A stretch of DNA of 47,065 nucleotides from a virus, in the IMG/VR virus record IMGVR_UViG_3300042691_025774, positions 1 to 47,065 of that record; one strand, written 5' to 3'. The notes below the pieces were generated by a model. That model ran no database searches and was not told the origin of the DNA. It was given only the letters and a program-made list of their open reading frames with translations. Shown piece by piece: positions 9,819-18,279 of the stretch (the first letter of the stretch is position 1; each line of letters begins with the position of its first letter). The translations under genes and the position numbers were made by a program.

Positions 9819-11654
9819 TTAGGAGAAGTCTACAGTATTTAGATTTTTAACCCTTACTTTAATATCAACATTATCAAACCTTATTTGATAAATTTGATCG
9901 GGTTCCGCAAATATTGTCTCGTCTATGATTTCTATTTGTTTTGTTTCAGGATCAATGTATCTTTGGGATGTTTCTGATGACGAGTACTGACCACCGACTT
10001 TATTATATATGTTTAAATTTGCAAGTGTCAATACCCCGGAAACATCCTGAACTAATCGTCTGATGTCAGAAACATTTAGGTTCTGCCCCATTTCTCTATT
10101 GTTAGGTTGCATATAATCTGAAACAGAATTTATTATTTGAGTTATTACTTGTCCTTGATTTACCCCACCCTCCAATACAACAGAAAATTCAAATTCCAAG
10201 TCAATGACTTTTGCAACCTCAACCGATACATAATCATTTATCATTCTATAATTTGAGAGGTATATCGCAATATTACTAATTAAATTATTAGAAACGGTTT
10301 GTGTTAATTTTTTATTTGTGTCTAATGATAAAACTTTAACCGCAATTTTATTATCCTTTTCAGATATCGCAACTTTAGATGGAGCACCAAATTTACCAGG
10401 CATCGTATCTATAATTGATTTATAATCATTTAAAGTGACCGCTCTTTTTTGTGCCGCAAAGTTAAATGATACCATATTACGTACTTCTTCAACGGTCGGC
10501 GGATTTGACCCACCAATTGCTGCGGTAACATTTGTGACAGATAATGATTGTATTACTTTTTGATTTTCAGTGTTAGACGGACCATTTACAGAAAAATCAA
10601 TAGTACCAACTTGGTTTATTGCCCCAACACCAACATTAGATGCTAATCCACCGCCAACTCTATATTGTATAAAAATAGTAGTATTTGGGTTTACGGTTAA
10701 TCCAAGTCCAATGTTATTTTGAAAATTTTGCACACTTAATGGGATACCAACTTTAGTAAACTCTTTTAATTGCTCATTTGGTGTAGTTGTTCCTCCACCA
10801 AATTGAACTTTTAAAAACCCTTCCGGTGTATATTCAGTAATAAAACGTGTGTCCGTTTTTATATACCTACCTGTTTTTACTCCCGTAGAATCAATAGGTT
10901 TTGTCGGATCTTCAACAAATATAGTATCCTGTGCTAAAGCATCAACCTCATACCATTTGTTCGTTGACGTAATAAACTCACCATAATTCGGAACTGTTGA
11001 GTAATTAGTCCCATCTTTTTGTATTATTGACGTAACACTTAAAACATTTCTTTCCGGTAAAAATACATTGTAAAACGGAACTACATCTGCAGGGTTTATT
11101 GGTTTTTTAAATATTTTTGTAGTTCCATTTACTACCACTTCTTGTTTCGTTATGGTATATGCATATGTAGTATTGGATGAATTTTTAAGGGGTATTTTTG
11201 TTCTATTTTGAAACCCTAACGCACTATATTCAGAAGAAAAATCAATATCATAAAGGTTTTCAAATACAGTCCCTGCACCAAAAAACTGAGATCCCGCTCT
11301 TAACACCCCCAAATATCTTGTATCATCCGAATCATTATATACCGGAACAGTAATAGAAAGATTTAAAATAGTTACCGAAGGTCTATAACCCGGTATTTTT
11401 AAACCATACGTTCTTGCTATATTATATATTGAAGATCTTTGCTGGGCATATTGTAATACCGTTTCTTGGATGCTTCTATCTATATGATAATGTAGGTTAT
11501 CCCCAATGGCGGCATTTAAATCCATCAATACCGAAAATATTGAAGCATCGTTAAAATTTTGTACTAATTCTGGATAGTACTGCTGAGTAAAATTAATTAA
11601 ATCTTGTCTTAATCCAACAAATTCCCTTTCAGTATATGATATTTTTTTTGCCAT
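9819..11654 (-). CDS. Baseplate wedge protein, gp6-like (baseplate J family)
   Basis: T4 gp6 and baseplate-J proteins form the ring of the baseplate wedge that drives sheath contraction. The N-terminus (SYTEREFVGLRQDLINFTQQ, then N-D-A-S-I-F-S-V-L-M-D-L-N-A-A-I-G-D-N and the Y-x-I-A-R-T-Y-G-L-K-I-P-G-Y-R-P segment near residues 78-95) is characteristic of this family. Later, T-V-E-E-V-R-N-M-V-x-F-N-F-A-A-Q-K-R-A-V-T-L-N-D-Y (about 395-420) is the typical baseplate-J core. At 611 aa it is close to T4 gp6 (660 aa). It starts three bases after the gp25-like stop, the usual pairing of these wedge genes. Confidence 0.85.
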   Translation of the reverse strand: MAKKISYTEREFVGLRQDLINFTQQYYPELVQNFNDASIFSVLMDLNAAIGDNLHYHIDRSIQETVLQYAQQRSSIYNIARTYGLKIPGYRPSVTILNLSITVPVYNDSDDTRYLGVLRAGSQFFGAGTVFENLYDIDFSSEYSALGFQNRTKIPLKNSSNTTYAYTITKQEVVVNGTTKIFKKPINPADVVPFYNVFLPERNVLSVTSIIQKDGTNYSTVPNYGEFITSTNKWYEVDALAQDTIFVEDPTKPIDSTGVKTGRYIKTDTRFITEYTPEGFLKVQFGGGTTTPNEQLKEFTKVGIPLSVQNFQNNIGLGLTVNPNTTIFIQYRVGGGLASNVGVGAINQVGTIDFSVNGPSNTENQKVIQSLSVTNVTAAIGGSNPPTVEEVRNMVSFNFAAQKRAVTLNDYKSIIDTMPGKFGAPSKVAISEKDNKIAVKVLSLDTNKKLTQTVSNNLISNIAIYLSNYRMINDYVSVEVAKVIDLEFEFSVVLEGGVNQGQVITQIINSVSDYMQPNNREMGQNLNVSDIRRLVQDVSGVLTLANLNIYNKVGGQYSSSETSQRYIDPETKQIEIIDETIFAEPDQIYQIRFDNVDIKVRVKNLNTVDFS

Positions 11655-11657
11655 TTT

Positions 11658-12122
11658 TTAAATGTTTATTATTATAAATTGATTTGCCCCAAACCCATTA
11701 CTATCATCAGTGTAGTCAATTTTTAATTTTGCTGTATACTCTTGAACCGCTAAACCTGGTATTTTATATATATCAAATGTGTTTAACAAGTCCGTATTTA
11801 ACGACCCTGCAGCATCTTCACTATCTGTGTACGCCTCAACTGTAATATTATTTATTGTTACGTTTGGTATATATTTCTCCACTTGTTCTTCAATTTCAGA
11901 TCTTATAGACTCAAATGTTTGTCCATCTAATGGTTCAAAAATAAACTCATATATTCTTGTACCAAAATCGGGTAAATAATACCTACTACCTTTTCTTGTT
12001 AAAATTAAATGAAGAAGATTACTTCTAATTTCTTCTGAAGTTAATTCTGATAATTTAAAATAGGTACCCTTTGTACTATCTCTAAATGGGAATACAATAC
12101 CATATGTCGTTCCATCTGCCAT
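11658..12122 (-). CDS. Baseplate wedge protein, gp25-like (lysozyme-fold wedge subunit)
   Basis: gp25/W-family proteins join the wedge to the inner baseplate and nucleate sheath assembly. Seen here: G-I-V-F-P-F-R-D-S near the start, then L-T-R-K-G-S-R-Y-Y-L-P-D-F-G-T-R-I-Y-E-F-I-F-E-P (about residues 40-64), the classic R-x-G-x-R-x-x-x-P-x-F-G-x-x-L motif, followed by E-I-E-E-Q-V-E-K-Y-I-P-N-V. Length (154 aa) fits the family (T4 gp25, 132 aa). Upstream is a TATTTATA box and, beyond it, the terminator of the DUF5522 gene, so the wedge operon probably starts here. Confidence 0.9.
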   Translation of the reverse strand: MADGTTYGIVFPFRDSTKGTYFKLSELTSEEIRSNLLHLILTRKGSRYYLPDFGTRIYEFIFEPLDGQTFESIRSEIEEQVEKYIPNVTINNITVEAYTDSEDAAGSLNTDLLNTFDIYKIPGLAVQEYTAKLKIDYTDDSNGFGANQFIIINI

Positions 12123-12127
12123 ATAAC

Positions 12128-12134
12128 ATAAATA
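12128..12134 (-). promoter_or_regulatory. Second TATTTAT copy close to the gp25-like start
   Basis: TATTTAT on the minus strand ends 5 nt before the gp25-like ATG. It is too close to act as a promoter for that gene unless the mRNA is leaderless. The copy at 12153-12160 is better placed. Confidence 0.2.
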
Positions 12135-12152
12135 TATTCTTATGATATTTTA

Positions 12153-12160
12153 TATAAATA
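12153..12160 (-). promoter_or_regulatory. Candidate late-promoter box TATTTATA (gp25-like operon)
   Basis: TATTTATA followed by TAAAAT on the minus strand, 30 nt upstream of the gp25-like ATG and just past the preceding terminator. It is one of a series of similar boxes before transcription-unit starts in this window. Confidence 0.4.
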
Positions 12161-12189
12161 AAAAAAATCACTGATTTCTCAGTGATTTT
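12161..12189 (-). terminator. Intrinsic terminator after the DUF5522 gene
   Basis: On the minus strand a perfect 11-bp stem (arms 12179-12189 and 12164-12174) closes a GAAA tetraloop and is followed by a run of T (A-run 12161-12167 on the plus strand). The TGA stop of the DUF5522 gene lies inside the stem. It separates the replication/nucleotide module from the baseplate wedge operon. Confidence 0.85.
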
Positions 12190-12400
12190 CTAATTTAGTT
12201 GTTCCTCTTTCATGTTTTGGTTCATACGGACAATGTAAACATCCATTTCCACAACATCTTCCTCGTCTTTTATGATATGATTCTGTCATAACCATACGAC
12301 CATCCCTATCATAATAAAAGTCAGTTGGAAGGAGTTTTGGTGACATAAACTCCCTCACAAATAACTCTTGTACCCAATCTTTTGATGCATTTACATTCAT
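12179..12400 (-). CDS. DUF5522-type cysteine-rich small protein, 73 aa
   Basis: The core K-R-R-G-R-C-C-G-N-G-C-L-H-C-P-Y (residues about 44-59) is the hallmark of the DUF5522 family, short proteins with a CCGxxCxHCPY cluster found in Bacteroidota and some other lineages. Function is unknown; the four Cys and one His look like a metal-binding or redox site. The central F-Y-Y-D-R-D-G-R-M-V-M-T-E-S-Y-H-x-x-R-G segment also fits the family. It lies 85 bases downstream of the class II ribonucleotide reductase with a hairpin between, and ends in a strong terminator. A link to thiol/metal chemistry of the reductase is possible but unproven. Confidence 0.7.
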   Translation of the reverse strand: MNVNASKDWVQELFVREFMSPKLLPTDFYYDRDGRMVMTESYHKRRGRCCGNGCLHCPYEPKHERGTTKLENH

Positions 12401-12426
12401 TTTAGTTTATTTTTCTTTGGTTATAG

Positions 12427-12456
12427 AACGCTAACAAAACTTGGTATGTTAGCGTT
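12427..12456 (-). other. Stem-loop between nrdJ and the DUF5522 gene
   Basis: A perfect 10-bp inverted repeat (AACGCTAACA at 12427-12436 and TGTTAGCGTT at 12447-12456) encloses a 10-nt loop. No T-run follows on the minus strand, so it is not a standard intrinsic terminator. It may be an mRNA processing or stabilising hairpin, or an operator in the DUF5522 leader. Confidence 0.5.
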
Positions 12457-12485
12457 ATATTATTTCCCCATTGTACTTTCATAAC

Positions 12486-14345
12486 CTATACTATTTCACA
12501 AGCACCTCCCGCACACGCAGCTTCACCTCTTAGGTCGGTATTATCTTGTAACTCAATAACTTTTGTAAGATCAACATCTGTTAATGTTTTAACCAATTTT
12601 TCAAAGTCTTCTTTTGTACAATCTTCAAAAGGTGCTTGTGTATATGTCCCTCCATTATATGGTAATACTGAAAGTCCGTTATAAAAATCTCTGTTATTCC
12701 ACATCCAATCACCAACTAGATCCCATTCGTCTTCTTTAATTGAAACAGTTGCAGATACGTTGTGGGTATTTTGACCATTTCTATGACCAGACTTAATCCA
12801 TTCTTGAGATACTTTTTTAACTCGTTCCAACATTTGGAATACTGACTCGTGTCTAACAATAGACCCTTCAGGTGCCTTTTGTGGGATTGTAATTACCGCA
12901 GTATCATGAGGACGGAAAAACTCATCTTCAATAAGTTCAGGATGGTAAATTGCAAGATAAGAGTAGATTGATTCATTTTTACCAACACGTATTCTTCTTA
13001 AGTAGTAATCATTATGCCATGCGTGGATTCCTGATGACGTACCCAATACCAATGATGAAGTACCTGATGGTTTAACTGTTGTTGTTCTTGCAGATTTGTT
13101 AATTCCAATAAGGCCAGCAACTCTTTCATTTTCTTCTTTAACTGCTTTAGCCGCCTTTTTCATATCATAACCAAGTACAACACCTGAACCAATCCCTGTC
13201 ATACCTACACCGATAAGTGCGTCTTTTTCAGTTGTTCTTTTCCAAATATCTCTTAAATAATGGAAGTCAGTGTATCCCGCCTGTAGTGTACCGATGAATG
13301 ATGCTGCCTTAACTCTTGCGTCAAAATCTTCTTGTGATTCAATATCAGAAGCATTAACCTCACACAAGTTACAGAATTGGAAAGGTCTAAGTGCAATCTC
13401 ACAACAAGGGTTTGTTCCCCAATCTTTATCGTTAGATAAGTAGATTCCTGGCTCTCCTGCTCCTGAAAGTTCAATACGTTTCCAAAGACCCATAAAGAAT
13501 TCTTTTGTGATTTTGTGACGAAGAAGTACTGCTGAGTTATTTGCTCTACCTCTTTGTGGGTTTTGTTCCCACCAAGATCCAGATTTACAAGAAATCATTT
13601 CTTCATCGTCGGCAGAGAATAATGAAATAAGTGCAGCTCTTCTAATACCACCCGCTAGTACCGCATCTGCAACATGGCATACGATATCGTGAGTTTCAAT
13701 TGGTGTTAATTTTTCACCATCTTTTTTGTTATCCAACACTTTTGTAATGTTATGAATACAATCTTTTAATGGTTGGGGACCCGGCGCCTTTCCTCCTGAT
13801 GTTACAAGATTTGCCCCCTTGTGTCTAATATCTGAAAAATCAAAAATAGGTGTTGATGATTTGTACCCTAAATAAGACTCCATAAGTACTTTGATCGCAT
13901 CTGCCCATCCTTCAATAGAATCTCCAATTAGATAACGTCTTGTTCTTTCAGCATTTGGTTTTTTAATGTCTGGCAATTTTTCAACGTGATGTTTTTGAAC
14001 TGAATAACCAACACCCGTACCACCTAATAAAAGAAACATTGTTTCAGAAAATGCATCTACGTGATCAATTGGCATATACGCACAATTGTAAATTCTGTTT
14101 GGTGAAATCTCAATTGGTTTTCCACCAAATTGTAACGATCTCATTGACGGTAAAACTTTTTTGTCATACACCATTTTATATACTTCCTCAATCTCATTTT
14201 TAATTTGAGGGTATTTCTTTTGGTGCATTTCTTTATTACGAGTTACCAACTCTTCCCAAGTTTCTCTTCTGTTCAATTCAGGTTGAAACTTAGCGTATTT
14301 CATAAAGACAGTGATGTCACTTAATATTTTTTGCGAAATATCCAT
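12486..14345 (-). CDS. nrdJ: Adenosylcobalamin-dependent (class II) ribonucleotide reductase
   Basis: It reduces ribonucleotides to deoxyribonucleotides for phage DNA synthesis, using a B12-derived radical. Visible landmarks by analogy with the Lactobacillus leichmannii enzyme: C88 in Y-N-C-A-Y (substrate-site Cys), C314 and E316 in N-P-C-C-E-I (thiyl radical Cys and catalytic Glu), C325 in F-C-N-L-C-E (partner Cys), and a C-terminal C-A-G-G-A-C pair (C611, C616) that re-reduces the active site. The G-V-G-M-T-G and T-V-K-P-S-G-T-S-S segments are typical. At 619 aa it is a monomeric-type enzyme, shorter than the 739-aa Lactobacillus protein. It lies between the replicative helicase and the DUF5522 gene. 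No cobalamin riboswitch fits in the 27-base gap upstream. Confidence 0.9.
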   Translation of the reverse strand: MDISQKILSDITVFMKYAKFQPELNRRETWEELVTRNKEMHQKKYPQIKNEIEEVYKMVYDKKVLPSMRSLQFGGKPIEISPNRIYNCAYMPIDHVDAFSETMFLLLGGTGVGYSVQKHHVEKLPDIKKPNAERTRRYLIGDSIEGWADAIKVLMESYLGYKSSTPIFDFSDIRHKGANLVTSGGKAPGPQPLKDCIHNITKVLDNKKDGEKLTPIETHDIVCHVADAVLAGGIRRAALISLFSADDEEMISCKSGSWWEQNPQRGRANNSAVLLRHKITKEFFMGLWKRIELSGAGEPGIYLSNDKDWGTNPCCEIALRPFQFCNLCEVNASDIESQEDFDARVKAASFIGTLQAGYTDFHYLRDIWKRTTEKDALIGVGMTGIGSGVVLGYDMKKAAKAVKEENERVAGLIGINKSARTTTVKPSGTSSLVLGTSSGIHAWHNDYYLRRIRVGKNESIYSYLAIYHPELIEDEFFRPHDTAVITIPQKAPEGSIVRHESVFQMLERVKKVSQEWIKSGHRNGQNTHNVSATVSIKEDEWDLVGDWMWNNRDFYNGLSVLPYNGGTYTQAPFEDCTKEDFEKLVKTLTDVDLTKVIELQDNTDLRGEAACAGGACEIV

Positions 14346-14372
14346 TTTGTATTAATTTATTAAATTTATTTG

Positions 14373-15752
14373 TTAAACTTGATTTTCTCTTTGTCTTCTT
14401 TGTTCAAGAAGTTCTTTGATTCTATTACGATTTTTTTCTTCTTTTTGCTCTTCATGCCCTAAAAATGTAACACTTTGTTCCGTGTCAATTTCTAACATTC
14501 CGTTGTCAAATTTACAATTTTCAAAGATAATACCATCTTTTCCAATTCTTGATTTTGTAATCGCAATTGTTGCCAAATTCATTTCTTTTTGTTGTAATGA
14601 TTTAGCAACCGTAATGATAACGTGACCTACTTGTGCTTTTTTAATGGATCCACCCATTTGATCGGTTGTTACAACTTCAGAAGATATAGAGTTTCTGTTA
14701 CCTTGTGTTGCTGTCCATCCGGCAATATTTAATTCATGACATAGAGCTTCAAATGATCTCATAACAGATCCCTCACTCTTCCATTCATCTCCAAGCATTT
14801 TGTCAGGAACGACACAATCAATATAATCCAAAATAATCATATCAATTCTTGTCCCATCCGCAATCATTTTTCTTACCTGATTTTTTATTTGATTCATTGT
14901 TACGGTATCAGACGGTAATTTTTTCAAAATTAATTTGTTTTTTCTTTGTTTTTGAATTTGTTTAACCGTTTCCATTACCTCATCTTTATGGTCTGATAAA
15001 TCGTCAGGTGCAATTCCTGTCCATAAAGTAAAATGTTTTCTTTGAATAATTTTTGGGTTGTCTTCAAAGAAAATCTGTAAAACATTGTAACCTAAATTAA
15101 ATGCGTGGTTTGCAATCTTTGTCGTAAACGTACTTTTTCCAACCCCTGTTGGTGCCAATATTACTCCTATCTCCCCTTTTGCCAAACCACCTTTTAATAA
15201 GTTATCAATTCCTGCAACACCAATTGGAATTGGGTGTCTATAATCTTCATTTAATACTTCGTCTAAATCGTAAAACACATCGTTAGTCCCTTTATCCACT
15301 TCCCCAACTTGAAGTGCACCTCTAACCATTTCTTCCAATCTGTCATAACTTTCAAAATCACCTTTGTCAATGATTTTTTGAGCCTTACCCATTACTTTTT
15401 GAAGTTCTTGTTGTTTACAAAATTTTAATGATTTTTCTTGAACAAACTCATACCCATCATCAGGAGTTGATTTAATTTGTTCTACCATATCCAAGACACT
15501 TTTTTGTGCCATAGGAGATGTAATTTCAGATTTTGCAAGTTGTTCTAAAGTATCAAAAGTAGGTGTGTGTTCGTACTTTGTGTAATACTCTTTAATCATT
15601 TGACAAATCAGACGAAAGTATTGGTTATCAAAATAGTGAGGGTCAATTACATCAATAATTGTGTTTGAGAAATCTTTGTAAAGTATAATATTGTTAAGTA
15701 ATTGGATCTGAAATGTGTTCCCTAAATAACCGAAATTTTTCTTGTCTGACAT
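14373..15752 (-). CDS. Replicative DNA helicase, DnaB/T4 gp41-like
   Basis: Hexameric 5'-3' helicase that unwinds the fork ahead of the phage polymerase. The N-terminal domain (residues 1-150) is helical, as in DnaB/gp41. The RecA-like motor has Walker A APTGVGKST at 200-208 and Walker B M-I-I-L-D-Y-I-D at 305-312, followed by an R/Q-rich sensor region (T-A-T-Q-G-N-R). The C-terminus is Lys/Glu/Arg-rich. Length (459 aa) matches T4 gp41 (475 aa). It sits downstream of the RNase H and 150-aa genes; an ATATTTATT box is 27 nt upstream of its ATG. Confidence 0.88.
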   Translation of the reverse strand: MSDKKNFGYLGNTFQIQLLNNIILYKDFSNTIIDVIDPHYFDNQYFRLICQMIKEYYTKYEHTPTFDTLEQLAKSEITSPMAQKSVLDMVEQIKSTPDDGYEFVQEKSLKFCKQQELQKVMGKAQKIIDKGDFESYDRLEEMVRGALQVGEVDKGTNDVFYDLDEVLNEDYRHPIPIGVAGIDNLLKGGLAKGEIGVILAPTGVGKSTFTTKIANHAFNLGYNVLQIFFEDNPKIIQRKHFTLWTGIAPDDLSDHKDEVMETVKQIQKQRKNKLILKKLPSDTVTMNQIKNQVRKMIADGTRIDMIILDYIDCVVPDKMLGDEWKSEGSVMRSFEALCHELNIAGWTATQGNRNSISSEVVTTDQMGGSIKKAQVGHVIITVAKSLQQKEMNLATIAITKSRIGKDGIIFENCKFDNGMLEIDTEQSVTFLGHEEQKEEKNRNRIKELLEQRRQRENQV

Positions 15753-15779
15753 ATAGTTTTAAGTTTGTTTCCTGTTTTT

Positions 15780-15788
15780 AATAAATAT
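15780..15788 (-). promoter_or_regulatory. Candidate promoter box ATATTTATT (helicase gene)
   Basis: Minus-strand ATATTTATT in the 38-bp gap between the 150-aa gene and the helicase gene, 27 nt before the helicase ATG. It matches the box seen before other transcription-unit starts in the window. Confidence 0.35.
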
Positions 15789-15790
15789 CT

Positions 15791-16243
15791 TTAATCTAGT
15801 GTATATTTGAGATATTTTGTGTTAATTTTTTTCTCTGACAAAATGTCAGTAAGGGATTTAAGTACCGATTTTAGGATTGGGCGGGTATCCAGAGTGTATC
15901 TTATCTTTGGCGGGTATAACTTGGCATCAATCACTCTATGATAAATTGTCTCATTTTCGGCCTTTAAATAAATGTTAAATAGCTCTGGACCATCAGTATT
16001 TGAGGTTTCAAGAACCGTAGGGTCTGACTCAATTACATATTGATTATCCAGCATGTAATCTACCGTTTTGTTTCTTAATATCCTTTTTACGTCATTTGAT
16101 ATCTCACACATCAAATCATAAAGATCAACACTATTTTTAACGTTTGGGTTATACCCTTTAACATTGAAAAATCTTTGTACCACAAAATTATCATTTAATG
16201 TGATCAAAAATTCAACCTTTGTTACGTCATTTTGTTCTTTCAT
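15791..16243 (-). CDS. Hypothetical protein between RNase H and helicase, 150 aa
   Basis: No family recognised. It begins MKEQNDVTKVEFLITLNDNF and has a strand-rich first half, with a Lys-rich helical end. Its ATG overlaps the TGA/TAA end of the RNase H gene (16240-16243), so the two are co-translated. Sitting directly between the FEN-type nuclease and the replicative helicase, it might be a helicase-loading or primosome accessory protein, but nothing in the sequence resembles T4 gp59; this is positional inference only. Confidence 0.65.
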   Translation of the reverse strand: MKEQNDVTKVEFLITLNDNFVVQRFFNVKGYNPNVKNSVDLYDLMCEISNDVKRILRNKTVDYMLDNQYVIESDPTVLETSNTDGPELFNIYLKAENETIYHRVIDAKLYPPKIRYTLDTRPILKSVLKSLTDILSEKKINTKYLKYTLD

Positions 16244-17250
16244 ACTTTTTTGTTTTTAAATTTTGATTTTTCTTTTCTTGTTAACTTTAAAAATGGTCTT
16301 AAAAAATAAACCCACTGATCATCACTTTTAGGTAGATATTTAAAAAGTCCATCCTCCATCATCATTTTAATCAGATTCTTATACCCTCTTCCGTCAGGAT
16401 CCAATGACTCAGAGTAATATAGTTCAACCAATTCTTTTCCCTCGTCACTAATTAGTGGTTCGGACAAATCTACGATTTTTTTGTTAATGACAAAGAATTC
16501 TTCTCCAAATATCCCTTCTTTAGTTTTACCAGTAAGAAGATTTTTCAAGGCTACATTATCTTTTTGTTCTTTTAATAGTTCTTCACCCTTTTTTAAAATA
16601 TCGTCAAAAGATATTTCTTTTTCAAGTATCTCAGGAAATAATTTAACTATTGTTTTCTCACCCAAATAATATATACCATCAATATTATCCGACATATCAC
16701 CGGCTATTATTTTATAGGTCTTTACATTATAATGGGGGATTTCAATTTCTTTTAATTTGATCTTATCTCCGTTCTTATAGTACTTTTTTGTGTTTGGCGA
16801 ATAGATGGTCACATCTTCAGAAATAAGTTGTGTAAGGTCTCTATCACCACTAAAAATTGTTTTGTGTTCGTTTTTTGAAATTTTGCAATAATATGCGATT
16901 AGGTCGTCAGCTTCTGAATTTTCAAACTCAACTTGTCTAACAAACATTTCTTCCAAATATTGTTTAACCCGTTGTTTTTGTTTACCAAATGATTCTTCTT
17001 TGAATTCTTCTGTGACCCCTTTTCTGTTAAGTTTGTATTTTGGGTAGAGGATTCTTCTTTGTGCGGTTGATAATTCTCCATCCCAAAAGACCACAACCTT
17101 ATTATAATTGGTTTCTTCTAAAAACTTGCGGATGGTATTTAAAAAGTGCCAAATACCACCCACATGCTCCGTTCCATTAAAATAATCTTTAACTCCGTGA
17201 AATCCAATTTTTAATAAATTGTTCCCATCGACTAATAAAGTTTTAGTCAT
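16240..17250 (-). CDS. 5'-3' exonuclease / RNase H (FEN-1 family, T4 Rnh-like)
   Basis: Removes RNA primers and 5' flaps from lagging-strand fragments. Metal-binding acidic residues of the FEN/5' nuclease family are visible: D8 (L-V-D-G-N-N), D57 (F-W-D-G), E113/D115/D116 (S-E-A-D-D-L-I-A-Y), D136/D138 (G-D-R-D-L-T-Q-L) and D185/D188 (G-D-M-S-D-N-I-D-G). The last motif leads into the helix-hairpin-helix-like Y-L-G-E-K-T segment. Length 336 aa compares with 305 aa for T4 Rnh. It sits between UvsX and the helicase in the replication module. Confidence 0.88.
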   Translation of the reverse strand: MTKTLLVDGNNLLKIGFHGVKDYFNGTEHVGGIWHFLNTIRKFLEETNYNKVVVFWDGELSTAQRRILYPKYKLNRKGVTEEFKEESFGKQKQRVKQYLEEMFVRQVEFENSEADDLIAYYCKISKNEHKTIFSGDRDLTQLISEDVTIYSPNTKKYYKNGDKIKLKEIEIPHYNVKTYKIIAGDMSDNIDGIYYLGEKTIVKLFPEILEKEISFDDILKKGEELLKEQKDNVALKNLLTGKTKEGIFGEEFFVINKKIVDLSEPLISDEGKELVELYYSESLDPDGRGYKNLIKMMMEDGLFKYLPKSDDQWVYFLRPFLKLTRKEKSKFKNKKV

Positions 17251-17271
17251 TAATTTTTTCTTATAAGGTTT

Positions 17272-18279
17272 CTACTCAACTTCTTCTTTTTCCGCTTTCA
17301 AATCAAAGTCACCGTCAACTCCAATAATTTCTTTCCAATATTCGGCATAATCTTTTTTGTATTGTTCAATTGATACCTTTTCTTCAGCAGCTTCTTTACC
17401 CGGCAAAAACCCGTGTGGTGTTACAATGATCTTACCATCTTCAAACCCAAGTCCATTAATGTGATTTTTCATTACAGACACTTTTGTTCTTGATGCAAAC
17501 TTAACTGTTCGTTTGTCTTTTGTTGCGGTAATCTTTGTTGTTCCTGCACCTTTTTGATTTCCAAATAAAAATACCAATGATGAGTTTAACCAAATTGCTT
17601 CACCACCTTTTGCTTTAATTTTTGGTTGTCCAAAAGGATTGTCAGGTAATTCCACCCAAGGCTGATTAACAATGATCAGGGTGTTTTCAAATTTAGAATC
17701 AGATTTACGAGATCCCGATATTCTTTGGTTGATTCCCATACCAATTTTGTCCGCTAAAACACTAGCATTGTGTTGTTTTCCACCTTTACCTTCATAAGTC
17801 ATTTTACAAGGTACAGATCCAACAGAATCCCACATAATACATAATGAATAATCTAAATCACCTTTCTCTTGAGCATCTAATAATTCATTAATGTAATCTG
17901 TAATTTGTTCAATGTAATCAAAGTTATTATTAAAGATGTAAAAACCATCCCACTCTAATTCACCAGTTTCTGTATCAACAACTTCTTCACATTCAAAACC
18001 CATAAGTTTGGCATGGTCAAAACTCCATTTTTGTTCTGTAATAATAAACACAGGTAGAATACCTTTCTTTTGCGCATCAACTGCCGTTTTTACAAGTGCC
18101 GTTGTCTTACCCGTATCTGAATGTCCAAGAAACATATTTATATGTCCCATCGCAGGACCCGGAAGACCAACCGCATCCAAAAATGGTTCACCAAGATCAA
18201 AGAATCTTTGTGGTTTATATTTTGCCGATGTAGAGAATTTCTTTTTTAATGAACCGAAGTCACTCTTCTTAATTGCCAT
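17272..18279 (-). CDS. uvsX: UvsX-like RecA-family recombinase
   Basis: Catalyses strand invasion for recombination-dependent replication and repair. Walker A is G-H-S-D-T-G-K-T-T at residues 52-60; Walker B ends at D151 in L-C-I-M-W-D-S-V-G-S. The L1/L2-type DNA-binding loops and the N-Q-P-W-V-E-L-P segment with K-x-K-G-G-E-A-I-W-L-N-S-S follow in the usual order. The C-terminus is acidic/lysine-rich, as in UvsX. At 335 aa it is slightly shorter than T4 UvsX (391 aa). Its start overlaps the end of the 98-aa gene by 11 bases and is preceded by a purine-rich AGAGAAGAAG, one of the few SD-like leaders in the window. Confidence 0.88.
   Translation of the reverse strand: MAIKKSDFGSLKKKFSTSAKYKPQRFFDLGEPFLDAVGLPGPAMGHINMFLGHSDTGKTTALVKTAVDAQKKGILPVFIITEQKWSFDHAKLMGFECEEVVDTETGELEWDGFYIFNNNFDYIEQITDYINELLDAQEKGDLDYSLCIMWDSVGSVPCKMTYEGKGGKQHNASVLADKIGMGINQRISGSRKSDSKFENTLIIVNQPWVELPDNPFGQPKIKAKGGEAIWLNSSLVFLFGNQKGAGTTKITATKDKRTVKFASRTKVSVMKNHINGLGFEDGKIIVTPHGFLPGKEAAEEKVSIEQYKKDYAEYWKEIIGVDGDFDLKAEKEEVE

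Noticed and set aside
14346-14372. Possible cobalamin riboswitch before nrdJ
   Set aside because: The gap is only 27 bases, far too short for the structure.
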